This document shows positions 28,355-37,470 of a stretch of 64,000 nt of DNA, in pieces (positions within the stretch are counted from its first letter, which is position 1; the number at the start of each line of letters is the position of its first letter). Source of the stretch: Acinetobacter nosocomialis (GTDB lineage: Bacteria > Pseudomonadota > Gammaproteobacteria > Pseudomonadales > Moraxellaceae); contig CP107049.1 of the NCBI GenBank assembly GCA_025736915.1, positions 1,302,001 to 1,366,000 on the forward strand. The letters are read 5' to 3'. The notes under the pieces were generated by a model, which was given only the letters and a program-made list of their open reading frames with translations, did not search any database and was not told the DNA's origin. The position numbers and the translations under genes are program-made.

Positions 28355-30190
28355 TTATTTATCACGGTTACGTTTACGTTCGTTTTCAGTCAGGTAACGC
28401 TTACGGATACGGATTGATTTTGGAGTAACTTCTACTAACTCGTCATCTTCAATGAATTCAAGCGCTTGTTCAAGCGTATATTCAATTGCAGGTACTAAAG
28501 TTAAAGCATCATCTGTACCAGATGCACGAACGTTAGTTAATTGTTTCGCTTTAGTTGGGTTTACAACCATATCATCTGAACGAGAGTTAATACCCACGAT
28601 CATACCTTCGTAAACTTCTAACTGTGGTTTAGCAAACAAACGACCACGGTCTTGTAAGCTGAACAATGCATAGCCCAAGCAAGTACCTTGAACCATAGAA
28701 ATCAACACACCGTTTTGACGTTTCGCAACAGTACCTTGTTTAACAGGGCCATAATGTGAGAAGCTTGAAGTCATGATCCCTGTACCAGAAGTCATGGTCA
28801 AGAATTCAGAACGGAAACCGATAAGACCACGTGAAGGTACAGTCGCTTCAATACGGATACGGCCTTTACCGTCAACTTCCATATTAGTCATTTCGCCTTT
28901 ACGGTGACCCATTTGCTCCATTACAGCACCTTGATGCTGTTCTTCAACGTCAAACGTTACGTTTTCGTAAGGTTCTTGTCTTTCACCATCAATTTCTTTG
29001 ATGATTACTTGTGGACGTGATACGCCCATTTCAAAACCTTCACGACGCATGTTTTCAATTAAAACTGAAAGGTGAAGTTCACCACGGCCAGATACTTTGA
29101 AACGGTCTGGACTGTCAGTGTCTTCAACACGTAAAGCTACGTTGTGAATTAATTCGCGATCAAGACGTTCACGGATATTACGTGAAGTTACGAATTTACC
29201 TTCTTTACCAGCAAACGGAGAGTTGTTTACTTGGAAAGTCATAGATACTGTAGGTTCATCTACAGATAAAGCTGGTAATGCTTCAACATTTTTCGGATCA
29301 CAAATCGTGTCAGAAATGTTAAGTGCATCAATACCAGTAATACATACGATGTCACCAGCAGATGCTGAATCTACATCAATACGCTCTAAACCATGGTAAC
29401 CCATGATTTTTAAAATACGACCGTTACGTGTATTGCCATCTTTGTCAATTACAGTAACAGGAGTGTTTAATTTTACTGAACCACGTTGAATACGACCAAC
29501 ACCGATAACACCTACGAAGCTGTTATAGTCAAGTGATGAAATCTGCATTTGGAATGGACCATCAACGTCAACTGCTGGTGGTTCAACGATGTCTACAATC
29601 GTTTCGAACAACGGAGTCATGTCTTCTGCAAGTTCTTCAGGAGCTGGACCCGCTACACCACGTAAACCTGATGCATAAACGATTGGGAAATCTAATTGCT
29701 CATCAGTTGCACCAAGGTTATCAAACAAATCAAATACTTGATCGATTACCCAGTCTGGACGCGCACTTGGTTTATCAACTTTGTTGATAATAACGATTGG
29801 TTTTAAACCACGAGCAAAGGCTTTTTGTGTCACAAAACGAGTTTGTGGCATTGGGCCTTCTTGAGAGTCAACAAGAAGTAATACGCAGTCAACCATCGAC
29901 ATAACACGTTCTACTTCACCACCGAAGTCGGCGTGTCCCGGGGTGTCCACGATGTTGATACGGTAAGTTGTATCAGTACGTTTATCCAACCAAGTAATAG
30001 AAGTGTTTTTCGCTAAGATGGTAATACCACGTTCACTTTCAAGCGCATTCGAGTCCATGACACGCTCAATCTCGCCTGCTCGGTCACCGAGAGCACCTGA
30101 TTGCTGAAGTAGTTTATCGACAAGTGTGGTTTTCCCGTGGTCGACGTGCGCAATAATTGCGATATTACGGAGATTTTTGATATCTGACAT
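28355..30190 (-). CDS. typA: Ribosome-associated GTPase TypA/BipA
   Basis: A 611-residue translational GTPase that helps 50S assembly and stress growth, binding at the EF-G site. G motifs are intact: G1 [15 protein letters not shown]2 region [11 protein letters not shown]3 [14 protein letters not shown]4 INKVDKP. Domain II follows near 200-300 and the C-terminal domain is specific to BipA ([19 protein letters not shown]). It is divergent from the xanthine permease gene and probably monocistronic. Confidence 0.98.
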   Translation of the reverse strand: MSDIKNLRNIAIIAHVDHGKTTLVDKLLQQSGALGDRAGEIERVMDSNALESERGITILAKNTSITWLDKRTDTTYRINIVDTPGHADFGGEVERVMSMVDCVLLLVDSQEGPMPQTRFVTQKAFARGLKPIVIINKVDKPSARPDWVIDQVFDLFDNLGATDEQLDFPIVYASGLRGVAGPAPEELAEDMTPLFETIVDIVEPPAVDVDGPFQMQISSLDYNSFVGVIGVGRIQRGSVKLNTPVTVIDKDGNTRNGRILKIMGYHGLERIDVDSASAGDIVCITGIDALNISDTICDPKNVEALPALSVDEPTVSMTFQVNNSPFAGKEGKFVTSRNIRERLDRELIHNVALRVEDTDSPDRFKVSGRGELHLSVLIENMRREGFEMGVSRPQVIIKEIDGERQEPYENVTFDVEEQHQGAVMEQMGHRKGEMTNMEVDGKGRIRIEATVPSRGLIGFRSEFLTMTSGTGIMTSSFSHYGPVKQGTVAKRQNGVLISMVQGTCLGYALFSLQDRGRLFAKPQLEVYEGMIVGINSRSDDMVVNPTKAKQLTNVRASGTDDALTLVPAIEYTLEQALEFIEDDELVEVTPKSIRIRKRYLTENERKRNRDK

Positions 30191-30368
30191 GAAAATTAGA
30201 AACGCCTGAAATTTGAGGGCAAATTATACAGAAAAACACTACTCTTGAGTAGTGACAGTTTATTGACATTGACAAAAAAATTTCCCAATAGCCTGTATTT
30301 CGTTTTGTAAAGATAGGTATCTCGATTAGAATAGCGCCAATTTGCGAAATTGCGGCGTACTTACCCCC

Positions 30369-31727
30369 ATGTCCAATCAACCATCACCAGACCATCTTGA
30401 CCTTGTTTATGGACTAGATGACCGACCAAAACCCTTCGTGGCTTTTCTAGCTGCTTTTCAACATTTGCTTGCAATTATTGTCCCAATTATTACACCTGGG
30501 CTTCTTATTTGTTTAGCTTTGGGTGTTTCACGTACCGATACCAACATGATTTTATCCATGTCTTTGGTCATTTCAGGAATTGCAACTTTCTTACAATGCA
30601 AAAAAGTTGGTCCTTTTGGTGCTGGTCTACTGATTGTCCAAGGTACTAGTTTTAACTTTATTGGCCCAATTATTGGTATTGGGAGTGCAATGGTTGCCGC
30701 AGGTACACCAGTAAATCAGGTTATGGCTGCTATTTTTGGTGTGGTGATTGCTGGTTCATTTATTGAAATGGGTGTGTCACAAATCCTGCCATGGGTAAAA
30801 AGACTTATTACTCCGCTTGTGACAGGTATTGTTGTACTTCTGATTGGTTTAACACTTATTAAGGAAGGTCTTATTAGTATGGGTGGTGGTTACCAAGCTA
30901 TGCAAGATCATACTTTTGCAAGTGCAGACAACCTTATTATGTCATGTACCGTACTTGCCATCATTATTGTCTTAAACCGTATTCGTATCGTTTGGATTAA
31001 AAGCTCGGCTATTTTGATTGCTTTGGTTATTGGCTACATTCTTGCGGGTTTCATGGGGTACCTAGATTTTTCTGGTCTAAAAGACGCGCCTGTTATTCAA
31101 ATTCCGACACCTATGCACTTTGGCTTAAGCTTCTCATGGGGCTTATTTATTCCAATGGCATTCATTTATCTGGTGACTTCATTAGAAGCAATTGGTGATG
31201 TCACAGCAACAAGTAAACTTTCAAACCAACCTGTAGATGGCCCTCAGTGGATGCAACGCATCAAAGGTGGCGTTTTAGTGAATGGTGCAAACTCTTTACT
31301 TGCAGGATTATTTAACACCTTCCCTAGTTCTGTTTTTGCTCAAAATAATGGTGTAATTCAACTCACTGGTGTGGCGAGTCGTTACGTGGGGATCTGGATT
31401 GCTGCTTTACTCATTATATTAGGTCTATTCCCTGCTGTAGCTGGTGTAATACAAGCTGTACCACAAGCAGTATTAGGCGGAGCAGTTATGGTGATGTTTG
31501 GTGCGGTTGCTGCATCAGGCATTAACATTCTTTCATCTATTCACTTAGACCGTCGTGCCCTTTTAATTATCGCGATTTCACTTGCACTAGGTTTAGGGGT
31601 TGCTCAAGTTCCTCAAATTTTGGAACACTTACCAGAATTATTTAAAAATATTTTTAGTTCTGGTGTAGCAACAGGTGGTATTGCGGCATTAATTTTAAAT
31701 GTTGTACTTCCTGAAACACATAAATAA
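30369..31727 (+). CDS. NCS2 nucleobase:cation symporter, xanthine permease type
   Basis: A 452-residue inner-membrane carrier with about 14 membrane segments. I start it at the ATG at 30369 (MSNQPSPDHLD). The in-frame TTG nine codons earlier has no better ribosome site, so the start is not certain. The NCS2 signature reads GLFNTFPSSVFAQNNGVIQL, and the FAQNNG form is that of xanthine carriers such as E. coli XanP/XanQ. No purine catabolic genes adjoin. A terminator follows. Confidence 0.9.
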   Translation: MSNQPSPDHLDLVYGLDDRPKPFVAFLAAFQHLLAIIVPIITPGLLICLALGVSRTDTNMILSMSLVISGIATFLQCKKVGPFGAGLLIVQGTSFNFIGPIIGIGSAMVAAGTPVNQVMAAIFGVVIAGSFIEMGVSQILPWVKRLITPLVTGIVVLLIGLTLIKEGLISMGGGYQAMQDHTFASADNLIMSCTVLAIIIVLNRIRIVWIKSSAILIALVIGYILAGFMGYLDFSGLKDAPVIQIPTPMHFGLSFSWGLFIPMAFIYLVTSLEAIGDVTATSKLSNQPVDGPQWMQRIKGGVLVNGANSLLAGLFNTFPSSVFAQNNGVIQLTGVASRYVGIWIAALLIILGLFPAVAGVIQAVPQAVLGGAVMVMFGAVAASGINILSSIHLDRRALLIIAISLALGLGVAQVPQILEHLPELFKNIFSSGVATGGIAALILNVVLPETHK

Positions 31728-31750
31728 CCCTTTTTTAATTTTTTGATTAC

Positions 31751-31779
31751 TGCCCAGTTTCCACTGGGCATTCTTCTTC
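31751..31779 (+). terminator. Intrinsic terminator of the xanthine permease gene
   Basis: TGCCCAGT (31751-31758) pairs with ACTGGGCA (31763-31770), followed by TTCTTCTT. Confidence 0.75.
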
Positions 31780-31792
31780 ATGAGAGATGTAC

Positions 31793-32806
31793 ATGGATCC
31801 TAGAAGTGAAGTGGTATTAAGACAACAAGACTATTTAAAAGGTAGACTCTTGTTGATTAATGCACCCAATGATGCCTTAGTCAGTCAATTACCATCTGGG
31901 GTTGATGCATCAGTCTGGACGTGGAATTATGCGGACTATCAAGGCTTTGTTAATGCAGGCACGACAGCACATTTCTCGGTTGAGTTTCCATCACAAGAAT
32001 TTGATCAGGCTATAATTTTTGTTCCAAAATCAAAAGAGCTTTTAAACTATATATTGCATGTGGTGATGAGCCATCTAAAAACTGACCAATCAGTTTTTTT
32101 AGTAGGTGAAAAAAAAGGTGGTGTTGAAAGAGCTGCTAAACAACTACAAAGTTTTGGCAAAATTCTTAAACTTGATAGCGCTCGACATTGTCAGTTATGG
32201 CATTTAAAAATTGAGAAAACTGAAAAGCTCAAACCTCTTGAAAGCTGGTTAAAAACCTATACTGTTCAAGCAAATGGACATGAACTTACCATTTGTGCTC
32301 TACCAGGGGTTTTCAGTCAAAATCATCTAGATGTGGGAACTGCTGTTTTACTCCCTTATCTTAATCAGGTGAAATCAGGTAGAATTGCCGACTTCGGGTG
32401 TGGTGCAGGAATTATCAGTTGTTATTTGGCAAAAATAAATTCAAGTAATATTATTCATGCCTTAGATATTGATGCTTTCGCTTTACGGTCAACGGAAATG
32501 ACTTTTAGTCGAAATGGAATAGGTTCAGACCAGTTGAGATTGCAACCTGTTATAGGAATTGCAGACGCCCCAACAGAATTTGATGCCATTGTCAGTAATC
32601 CTCCCTTTCATCAAGGTATTCATACCAACTATGATGCAAGTGAAGGACTCTGCCAGAACGCTAAAAAACATTTAAAGGCATCGGGTGAGCTATGGATTGT
32701 AGCAAACCGTTTTTTAAACTATCCGATCTTAATTGAGAAGCACTTTGGTCAGTGTGAGATTAAAACTGATCTTCAAGGCTTTAAGGTGTTATATGCCTGT
32801 GCATAA
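31793..32806 (+). CDS. rsmC: 16S rRNA guanine-N2 methyltransferase RsmC
   Basis: A 337-residue SAM-dependent enzyme that makes m2G1207 in 16S rRNA of the 30S subunit. The ATG at 31793 ([12 protein letters not shown]) has GAGAG six bases upstream; another ATG two codons earlier is too close to that site. The N-terminal half is the degenerate methyltransferase-like domain. The C-terminal half is catalytic, with [13 protein letters not shown] for SAM and the target-base motif [11 protein letters not shown]. Confidence 0.94.
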   Translation: MDPRSEVVLRQQDYLKGRLLLINAPNDALVSQLPSGVDASVWTWNYADYQGFVNAGTTAHFSVEFPSQEFDQAIIFVPKSKELLNYILHVVMSHLKTDQSVFLVGEKKGGVERAAKQLQSFGKILKLDSARHCQLWHLKIEKTEKLKPLESWLKTYTVQANGHELTICALPGVFSQNHLDVGTAVLLPYLNQVKSGRIADFGCGAGIISCYLAKINSSNIIHALDIDAFALRSTEMTFSRNGIGSDQLRLQPVIGIADAPTEFDAIVSNPPFHQGIHTNYDASEGLCQNAKKHLKASGELWIVANRFLNYPILIEKHFGQCEIKTDLQGFKVLYACA

Positions 32807-32827
32807 CAAACTATGTAAGGAATCTCC

Positions 32828-34288
32828 ATGAGCGAAACACATGCTCCTGAAAAACTCCAGCGAAAGCTTGGAGCTCGTCATCTGAATATGATCGCCATTG
32901 GTGGTTCCATTGGTACAGGTCTCTTCCTTGCTTCTGGATCAACCATTGCAAACGCAGGCCCTGGTGGGGCTCTACTCGCTTACTCTCTTATTGGTATTAT
33001 GATTTACTTCTTAATGACCAGTTTAGGTGAGCTTGCGACTCATACTCCAACATCTGGTGCATTTTTTACCTATGGCAGTCGCTATGTTGAAGATGGCTTT
33101 GGTTTCGCTCTAGGCTGGAATTATTGGTACAACTGGGCAATTACGGTTGCATTTGAACTCGTTGCTGTACAGTTTATTATGAAATTCTGGTTTCCAGATA
33201 TTCCCGGTTTTTACTGGAGTGCCCTTTTCCTCGTTATCATTTTCATGATTAACGCAATGAGTGTAAAAGGTTTCGGTGAAAGCGAATTCTGGTTCTCAAT
33301 GGTTAAAGTTATTGCAATTATTGCCTTCATTATCATCGGTATAGCCATGATAATTAAGCTGATGTTAACACCGGGCGTAGCTACTTTTGGCAACTGGACT
33401 TACAAAGACGCACCTTTTGTGGGTGGTTTGCAGGCTATGATTGGGGTCGCCATGATTGCAGGGTTCTCATTTCAGGGAACCGAAATGGTGGGTGTTGCTG
33501 CGGGTGAATCGAAAGATCCAAAGAAAACTATTCCACTTGCAATTAAACAGATTTTCTGGCGAATTTTACTATTCTATATCTTGTGTATTTTCATTATCGG
33601 CACACTTATCGCCTATGATGATCCAAATTTATTACAAGCTGCAACAACAGAAAATGTTGCCCTTTCTCCTTTTACCTTGCTTTATGAAAAGGTAGGCTTT
33701 GCTTTCGCTGCGAGCTTAATGAACGCGGTTATTTTGACTGCTATTTTGTCGGCAGGTAACTCGGGCATGTATTCTTCTACCCGTATGTTATTTGATATGG
33801 CTCAACAAGGCCGTGCACCAAAATGGTTTGCAAAACTAGATAATCGTGGTGTTCCAATGAATGCGCTATATGCAACGACATTTATTGCTGCATTCTGTTT
33901 CTTAACGACTTTTATTGGTGAAAAACAAGTCTTTAACTGGTTACTTAACATGTCAGGGATGTGTGGTTTTATTGTCTGGTTAGGTATTGCAATTTCACAT
34001 TATCGCTTCCGTAAAGGTTATATCGCTCAAGGGTATAAACTTGAAGATTTAGCATATCGTGCCAAGTTTTTCCCATTTGCACCTTGGTTCGCATTCATTC
34101 TGTGTTCAATCATTATCTTAGGCCAAAATTATCAAGCTATTTTGGGTGGAAAAATTGATTGGATCGGCTTACTTTCTACTTATATTAGTTTGCCTTTATT
34201 CTTAGTAATTTGGCTCGGATATAAATGGAAATATAAAACTAAATTAATTAGTTACGATAAAATGAATGTAAAACCAGAGCAAGATTAA
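32828..34288 (+). CDS. lysP: Lysine-specific permease LysP
   Basis: A 486-residue APC-family amino acid:proton symporter with about 12 membrane segments. It follows E. coli LysP closely, as far as I recall that sequence: RHLNMIAIGGSIGTGLFLAS, then FGFALGWNYWYNWAI, GFSFQGTEMVGVAAGESKDP and AGNSGMYSSTRML. Length fits (489 in E. coli). It lies 21 bp after rsmC and may share its transcript. A terminator stem follows at 34361. Confidence 0.9.
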   Translation: MSETHAPEKLQRKLGARHLNMIAIGGSIGTGLFLASGSTIANAGPGGALLAYSLIGIMIYFLMTSLGELATHTPTSGAFFTYGSRYVEDGFGFALGWNYWYNWAITVAFELVAVQFIMKFWFPDIPGFYWSALFLVIIFMINAMSVKGFGESEFWFSMVKVIAIIAFIIIGIAMIIKLMLTPGVATFGNWTYKDAPFVGGLQAMIGVAMIAGFSFQGTEMVGVAAGESKDPKKTIPLAIKQIFWRILLFYILCIFIIGTLIAYDDPNLLQAATTENVALSPFTLLYEKVGFAFAASLMNAVILTAILSAGNSGMYSSTRMLFDMAQQGRAPKWFAKLDNRGVPMNALYATTFIAAFCFLTTFIGEKQVFNWLLNMSGMCGFIVWLGIAISHYRFRKGYIAQGYKLEDLAYRAKFFPFAPWFAFILCSIIILGQNYQAILGGKIDWIGLLSTYISLPLFLVIWLGYKWKYKTKLISYDKMNVKPEQD

Positions 34289-34360
34289 CAGTAAGTTTAA
34301 GTCGTTAATTAAAGTAAGCTGAAGATGCAAAGCTTGATCTTTAGTTAAAAACAGGTAAAA

Positions 34361-34389
34361 TGCCGTTCAGATTTTCAACGGCACTTTTT
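34361..34389 (+). terminator. Intrinsic terminator downstream of lysP
   Basis: TGCCGTT (34361-34367) pairs with AACGGCA (34377-34383), then CTTTTT. Confidence 0.78.
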
Positions 34390-34406
34390 AAAAAAAGGAG
34401 GACATC

Positions 34407-34436
34407 ATGCCAACACTACAAGGTAAAACACAGTAA
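34407..34436 (+). CDS. Putative 9-residue leader peptide upstream of rtcB
   Basis: ATG at 34407 with a near-perfect AGGAGGA seven bases before it opens a nine-codon ORF, MPTLQGKTQ, ending in TAA. The same frame stays open after the TAA for 25 more codons to a TAG at 34512, passing an ATG at 34449. The strong ribosome site on such a short ORF, placed before alternative hairpins and a terminator, suggests a regulatory leader peptide. It could instead be a small gene broken by a stop codon. Confidence 0.4.
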   Translation: MPTLQGKTQ

Positions 34437-34459
34437 CGATTTGGCACGATGTCAGCTCA

Positions 34460-34547
34460 CGGACAAGTGTACAAATTTAATTCACTTGTCCGAATGCTCG
34501 AATTTAAGACCTAGCATTCGCTAGGTTTTTTTATGCCTATTCGGACA
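34460..34547 (+). promoter_or_regulatory. Attenuator-like rtcB leader with three competing helices
   Basis: Helix A pairs CGGACAAGTG (34460-34469) with CACTTGTCCG (34483-34492), 10 bp. Helix B pairs CGAATGCT (34491-34498) with AGCATTCG (34513-34520). The terminator helix pairs ACCTAGC (34509-34515) with GCTAGGT (34520-34526) before a run of seven T. Helix B and the terminator share bases and cannot coexist. A fourth pairing, TGTCCGAAT (34487-34495) with ATTCGGACA (34539-34547), excludes A and B and lies just ahead of the rtcB ribosome site. The pairings are read directly; the switching role is inferred. Confidence 0.6.
34509..34532 (+). terminator. Intrinsic terminator inside the rtcB leader
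   Basis: A 7-bp stem with ATTC loop followed by T7, ending 35 bases before the rtcB start. It should reduce rtcB transcription unless it is disrupted. Confidence 0.75.
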
Positions 34548-34566
34548 CAAAAATAAGAGAAAAATT

Positions 34567-35772
34567 ATGGGCATACAAAAAATATTAAATGAAGAGGCAC
34601 TCTATGGTGTCCCTGTTAAAATTTTCACTCAAGATATAGACAGTGAAAGTATCGAACAATTGAAGAAAATGGCACAACTGCAATTTATATATTCACATAT
34701 TGCTGTTATGCCAGATGTTCACGTAGGAAAAGGTGCAACTGTAGGAAGTGTTATTCCGACTAAACATGCCATTATTCCAGCTGCAGTCGGTGTAGACATT
34801 GGCTGTGGAATGAATGCAATTCGTTTAAGTTTAAAGGCTTCACAGCTACCTGATAACTTGAGTCGTTTACGTGATGCAATTGAACGTAAAGTACCAGTTG
34901 GATTTGCTTTACATAAGCAGGTCAAAGCTAAAGCATCGAGTATTATCCCACTCGAAAAGCGCTTACAACCGATTGTAAAAAAACATCCTGGTTTAATTCG
35001 AATGCTTCGGCAGTTTGATGCCACTTGGCAAAAACAATTAGGCACATTAGGTGGTGGCAATCACTTCATAGAGTTATGTATTGATGAAAATCAAGATGTA
35101 TGGGTAATGCTACATTCAGGTAGCCGAGGACTGGGGAACGTCATTGGTACTTATTTTATTGAGCTCGCCAAGAAAGAAGCACAACATCGCTTTGGACATG
35201 TACCTGATAAAGACTTAAGTTATTTTGCTGAAGGTTCAAACAGTTTTAATGATTATGTAGAAGCTGTGGAATGGGCACAAGAATATGCTTTTGAAAATCG
35301 CAAAGAAATGATGCGATTAGTCTTAGAAGCAATTCGACCTCTTCTACCCTCTTTTCAAATGACAAAAGAAGCAATTAATTGTCATCATAATTATGTAAGT
35401 CGAGAAACTCATTTTGGTGAAAATCTTTTAGTTACCAGAAAAGGAGCGATTAGAGCAGGTTTAGATGAGTTAGGAATTATTCCAGGTTCTATGGGAGCAC
35501 GTTCTTATATTGTTAGAGGAAAAGCTAATCCTGAATCTTTTTGCTCTTGTTCTCACGGCGCTGGACGTAAAATGAGCCGAAGCAAAGCTAAGATTCTGTT
35601 TAACCAACAAGACTTAATTGAGCAAACGCAAGGTATTGAATGTCGCAAAGACAGTGGCGTTGTCGATGAAATTCCAAGTGCTTATAAAGACATAGATGAG
35701 GTTATGGCAAATCAGTCAGATCTTATTGAAGTCGTCCATACACTTAAACAAGTTTTATGTATTAAAGGTTAA
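34567..35772 (+). CDS. rtcB: RtcB-family RNA ligase
   Basis: A 401-residue Mn/GTP-dependent RNA ligase that joins 2',3'-cyclic phosphate (or 3'-phosphate) ends to 5'-OH ends, repairing tRNA or rRNA cut by ribotoxins. Metal and GTP motifs are present: MPDVHVGKGATVGSVIP, AAVGVDIGCGMNAIR, GTLGGGNHFIE, MLHSGSRGLG and NCHHNYVSRE. The guanylated histidine is in CSHGAGRKMSR. RtcB, RtcA or RtcR genes of the E. coli type are absent, so sigma-54 control is not evident. A 52-residue ORF begins three bases after the stop. The family call is firm; the natural substrate is not known. Confidence 0.94.
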   Translation: MGIQKILNEEALYGVPVKIFTQDIDSESIEQLKKMAQLQFIYSHIAVMPDVHVGKGATVGSVIPTKHAIIPAAVGVDIGCGMNAIRLSLKASQLPDNLSRLRDAIERKVPVGFALHKQVKAKASSIIPLEKRLQPIVKKHPGLIRMLRQFDATWQKQLGTLGGGNHFIELCIDENQDVWVMLHSGSRGLGNVIGTYFIELAKKEAQHRFGHVPDKDLSYFAEGSNSFNDYVEAVEWAQEYAFENRKEMMRLVLEAIRPLLPSFQMTKEAINCHHNYVSRETHFGENLLVTRKGAIRAGLDELGIIPGSMGARSYIVRGKANPESFCSCSHGAGRKMSRSKAKILFNQQDLIEQTQGIECRKDSGVVDEIPSAYKDIDEVMANQSDLIEVVHTLKQVLCIKG

Positions 35773-35775
35773 AAC

Positions 35776-35934
35776 ATGAAAATTAAAGAAATGCCAAAAA
35801 TTAAGGTTCGTAATCACGTAGCCCTGTCACCTTTACTTCAAAAAGGTGGCTTGCATGAGACAGAAAAACCTCGTGCACAACATCGTAGAGAACGACAAGA
35901 CACCAAACAACTGTTAAGAAAAGGTGTTTGGTAA
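35776..35934 (+). CDS. Small basic protein coupled to rtcB
   Basis: A 52-residue ORF starting three bases after the rtcB stop. I read it as MKIKEMPKIKVRNHVALSPL, then a LLQKGG segment, a highly charged stretch rich in Arg, Lys and Gln, and the end RKGVW. There is no signal, membrane segment or cysteine. The strongly basic composition suggests nucleic-acid or ribosome binding. The tight spacing implies co-translation with rtcB. I do not recognise the family with certainty. Confidence 0.65.
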   Translation: MKIKEMPKIKVRNHVALSPLLQKGGLHETEKPRAQHRRERQDTKQLLRKGVW

Positions 35935-35986
35935 AAACTTATCTATAAATAATTAACTGAATAAATCTCATCAAGGAGATATACAA

Positions 35987-36112
35987 ATGAAAAAATACTT
36001 TAAAAGCTGCAATAAAAAAAGCGACTCTAACGAGTCGCTTTTTTACTGTTCAGAAACTCAAATTATTGAGCTTGTTGACCAGGTTGAACTACTACAGTAC
36101 GGCTACCAGTGA
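35987..36112 (+). other. Doubtful 41-codon ORF with strong RBS, antisense to the ompA 3' end
   Basis: AAGGAGA lies seven bases before an ATG at 35987. The frame (MKKYFKSCNKKSDSNE...) runs through the ompA terminator stem and 50 bases into the ompA coding region on the opposite strand. A ribosome site of this quality is unusual for chance. The ORF may be the stub of a gene lost by deletion at the rtcB-ompA junction. Confidence 0.25.
36014..36044 (-). terminator. Intrinsic terminator of ompA
   Basis: AAGCGACTC (36019-36027) pairs with GAGTCGCTT (36032-36040) between A- and T-runs. It is bidirectional and can also end the rtcB transcript. Confidence 0.87.
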
Positions 36113-37091
36113 TTGTCGCGAATACACGACGGTTCATAGCACGACCTTCTTTAGTTTTGTTGTCAGCAATCGGTTGATCCCAAGCGAAACCTTGAGTAGA
36201 CAAACGAGAAGCGTCAACATTGTATTCGTTTACAAGAGCTGATTTAACAGAGTTAGCACGAGCTAAAGATAAACGTTCGTTCAACTTACGTGGACCAGTG
36301 TTATCTGTGTGACCTTCGATACGTGCAGTAGCGTTAGGGTATTCAGTTAACTTCTCAGCAACTTTAGCGATTTCTGGCTTGTATTGGTCTTTGATGTTTG
36401 ACTTGTTAGTATCAAAGAACACACGAAGTTCCATGTTAAGGTCTTCAGTTAACTCTTGTGGTTGTGGAGCAACTGGAGTTGGTTCAACTGGAGCAACTTC
36501 TACTACAGGAGCAGCAGGCTTCAAGTGACCACCAAGAACTACGTTTAAACCAGCAAGAGCTGTATAACGCCAGTATTTTTCGTCAAAGTCATAAGTACCA
36601 CGAGCTTCTGTACGAAGAGATAAAGCATCGTTTAAGCGATAGAACGCACCGATACCAGCGTTACCGATAGTATCTTTTTTGTCTGCGTAAATGCCATCAA
36701 ATTCAGTTTTAGTTTGACCAGCACCTAATAATACGTACGGCTTAAATTTGCTGTCGTAGTTCTTAGTGATCAAATCTGAAGTTGCATAGAAGTTACCAGC
36801 AACAGTTTTTTGTTTATATTCAGCACCAGCTACGCCAGTACCATCAAGATCACCCTTAACTTGGTTATATTCAGCTTCAAAACCTAACCAAGGAGTTAAT
36901 TCAACACCTAGTGCAGCACCAACGAATAAATCATCTTGTAATTCAGCATGACTTGTTAATTTATCGTTGTTATGCTCGCTGTCTTGCCAAGTGTAACCAA
37001 CTAATAATGGAGTAACAGTTACGCCAGCATTAGCAGCAGCTAATGGAGCAGCAACCAGCATAGTAGCAAGTGCAATACGACTCAATTTCAT
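36063..37091 (-). CDS. ompA: Outer-membrane protein OmpA (AbOmpA/Omp38)
   Basis: A 342-residue major porin-like protein. The start at 37091 follows GGAGGA; the frame runs 11 codons further without support. A signal peptide ending in AAANA precedes an eight-stranded beta-barrel (about 23-200), a Pro-rich hinge ([16 protein letters not shown]) and a peptidoglycan-binding OmpA domain with [20 protein letters not shown] and [19 protein letters not shown]. The C-terminal domain matches AbOmpA as I recall it, but surface loops (for example [13 protein letters not shown]) and the tail QPGQQAQ differ from the common A. baumannii form. Confidence 0.97.
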   Translation of the reverse strand: MKLSRIALATMLVAAPLAAANAGVTVTPLLVGYTWQDSEHNNDKLTSHAELQDDLFVGAALGVELTPWLGFEAEYNQVKGDLDGTGVAGAEYKQKTVAGNFYATSDLITKNYDSKFKPYVLLGAGQTKTEFDGIYADKKDTIGNAGIGAFYRLNDALSLRTEARGTYDFDEKYWRYTALAGLNVVLGGHLKPAAPVVEVAPVEPTPVAPQPQELTEDLNMELRVFFDTNKSNIKDQYKPEIAKVAEKLTEYPNATARIEGHTDNTGPRKLNERLSLARANSVKSALVNEYNVDASRLSTQGFAWDQPIADNKTKEGRAMNRRVFATITGSRTVVVQPGQQAQ

Positions 37092-37470
37092 GGATATCCT
37101 CCAGAGATAACAATTGTTGTTCAAGCTCAGCCTAAATTTATTGGCCCCTGAGATATTTTTACCCCAGTATTATTTTTAAGCTATTCACATTTGAATCATA
37201 CAAACACTTGATAAACTTTCCAAGTGCTTGATAATTTTAATCAAGTAAATTATTGACAAAATTACTTACAATTTCCGTTGTAATTCGGTAATTTTTTACT
37301 CAACTAGCAAATATGAACAACTTCTTTGTTTCGCTTGCGGTGATTTTACCAGTATTCTAGCCAACTGATAACCCTTATTTAATTTTGTGTTTCCTTATTA
37401 TAAAAAATAATATAAATCATTGTCAGAAAACATAAAATTGCTCTATTTATACATATATTAAGGTTTCTTA
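37092..37470. other. AT-rich intergenic region between divergent ompA and fimT
   Basis: No ORF is supportable in these 379 bases. The region must hold the ompA promoter and a long ompA 5' untranslated segment. Two small inverted repeats are visible: CACTTG and CAAGTG around 37207-37226, and CTTGAT with ATCAAG around 37227-37246. Their role is unknown. Confidence 0.5.

Noticed and set aside
34440..34532. A Y-RNA or tRNA-like RNA partner for RtcB in the leader
   Set aside because: GTCCGAA and TTAAGACC loosely recall Y-RNA elements, but they do not pair as a Y-RNA stem and there is no Ro/TROVE gene in the window.
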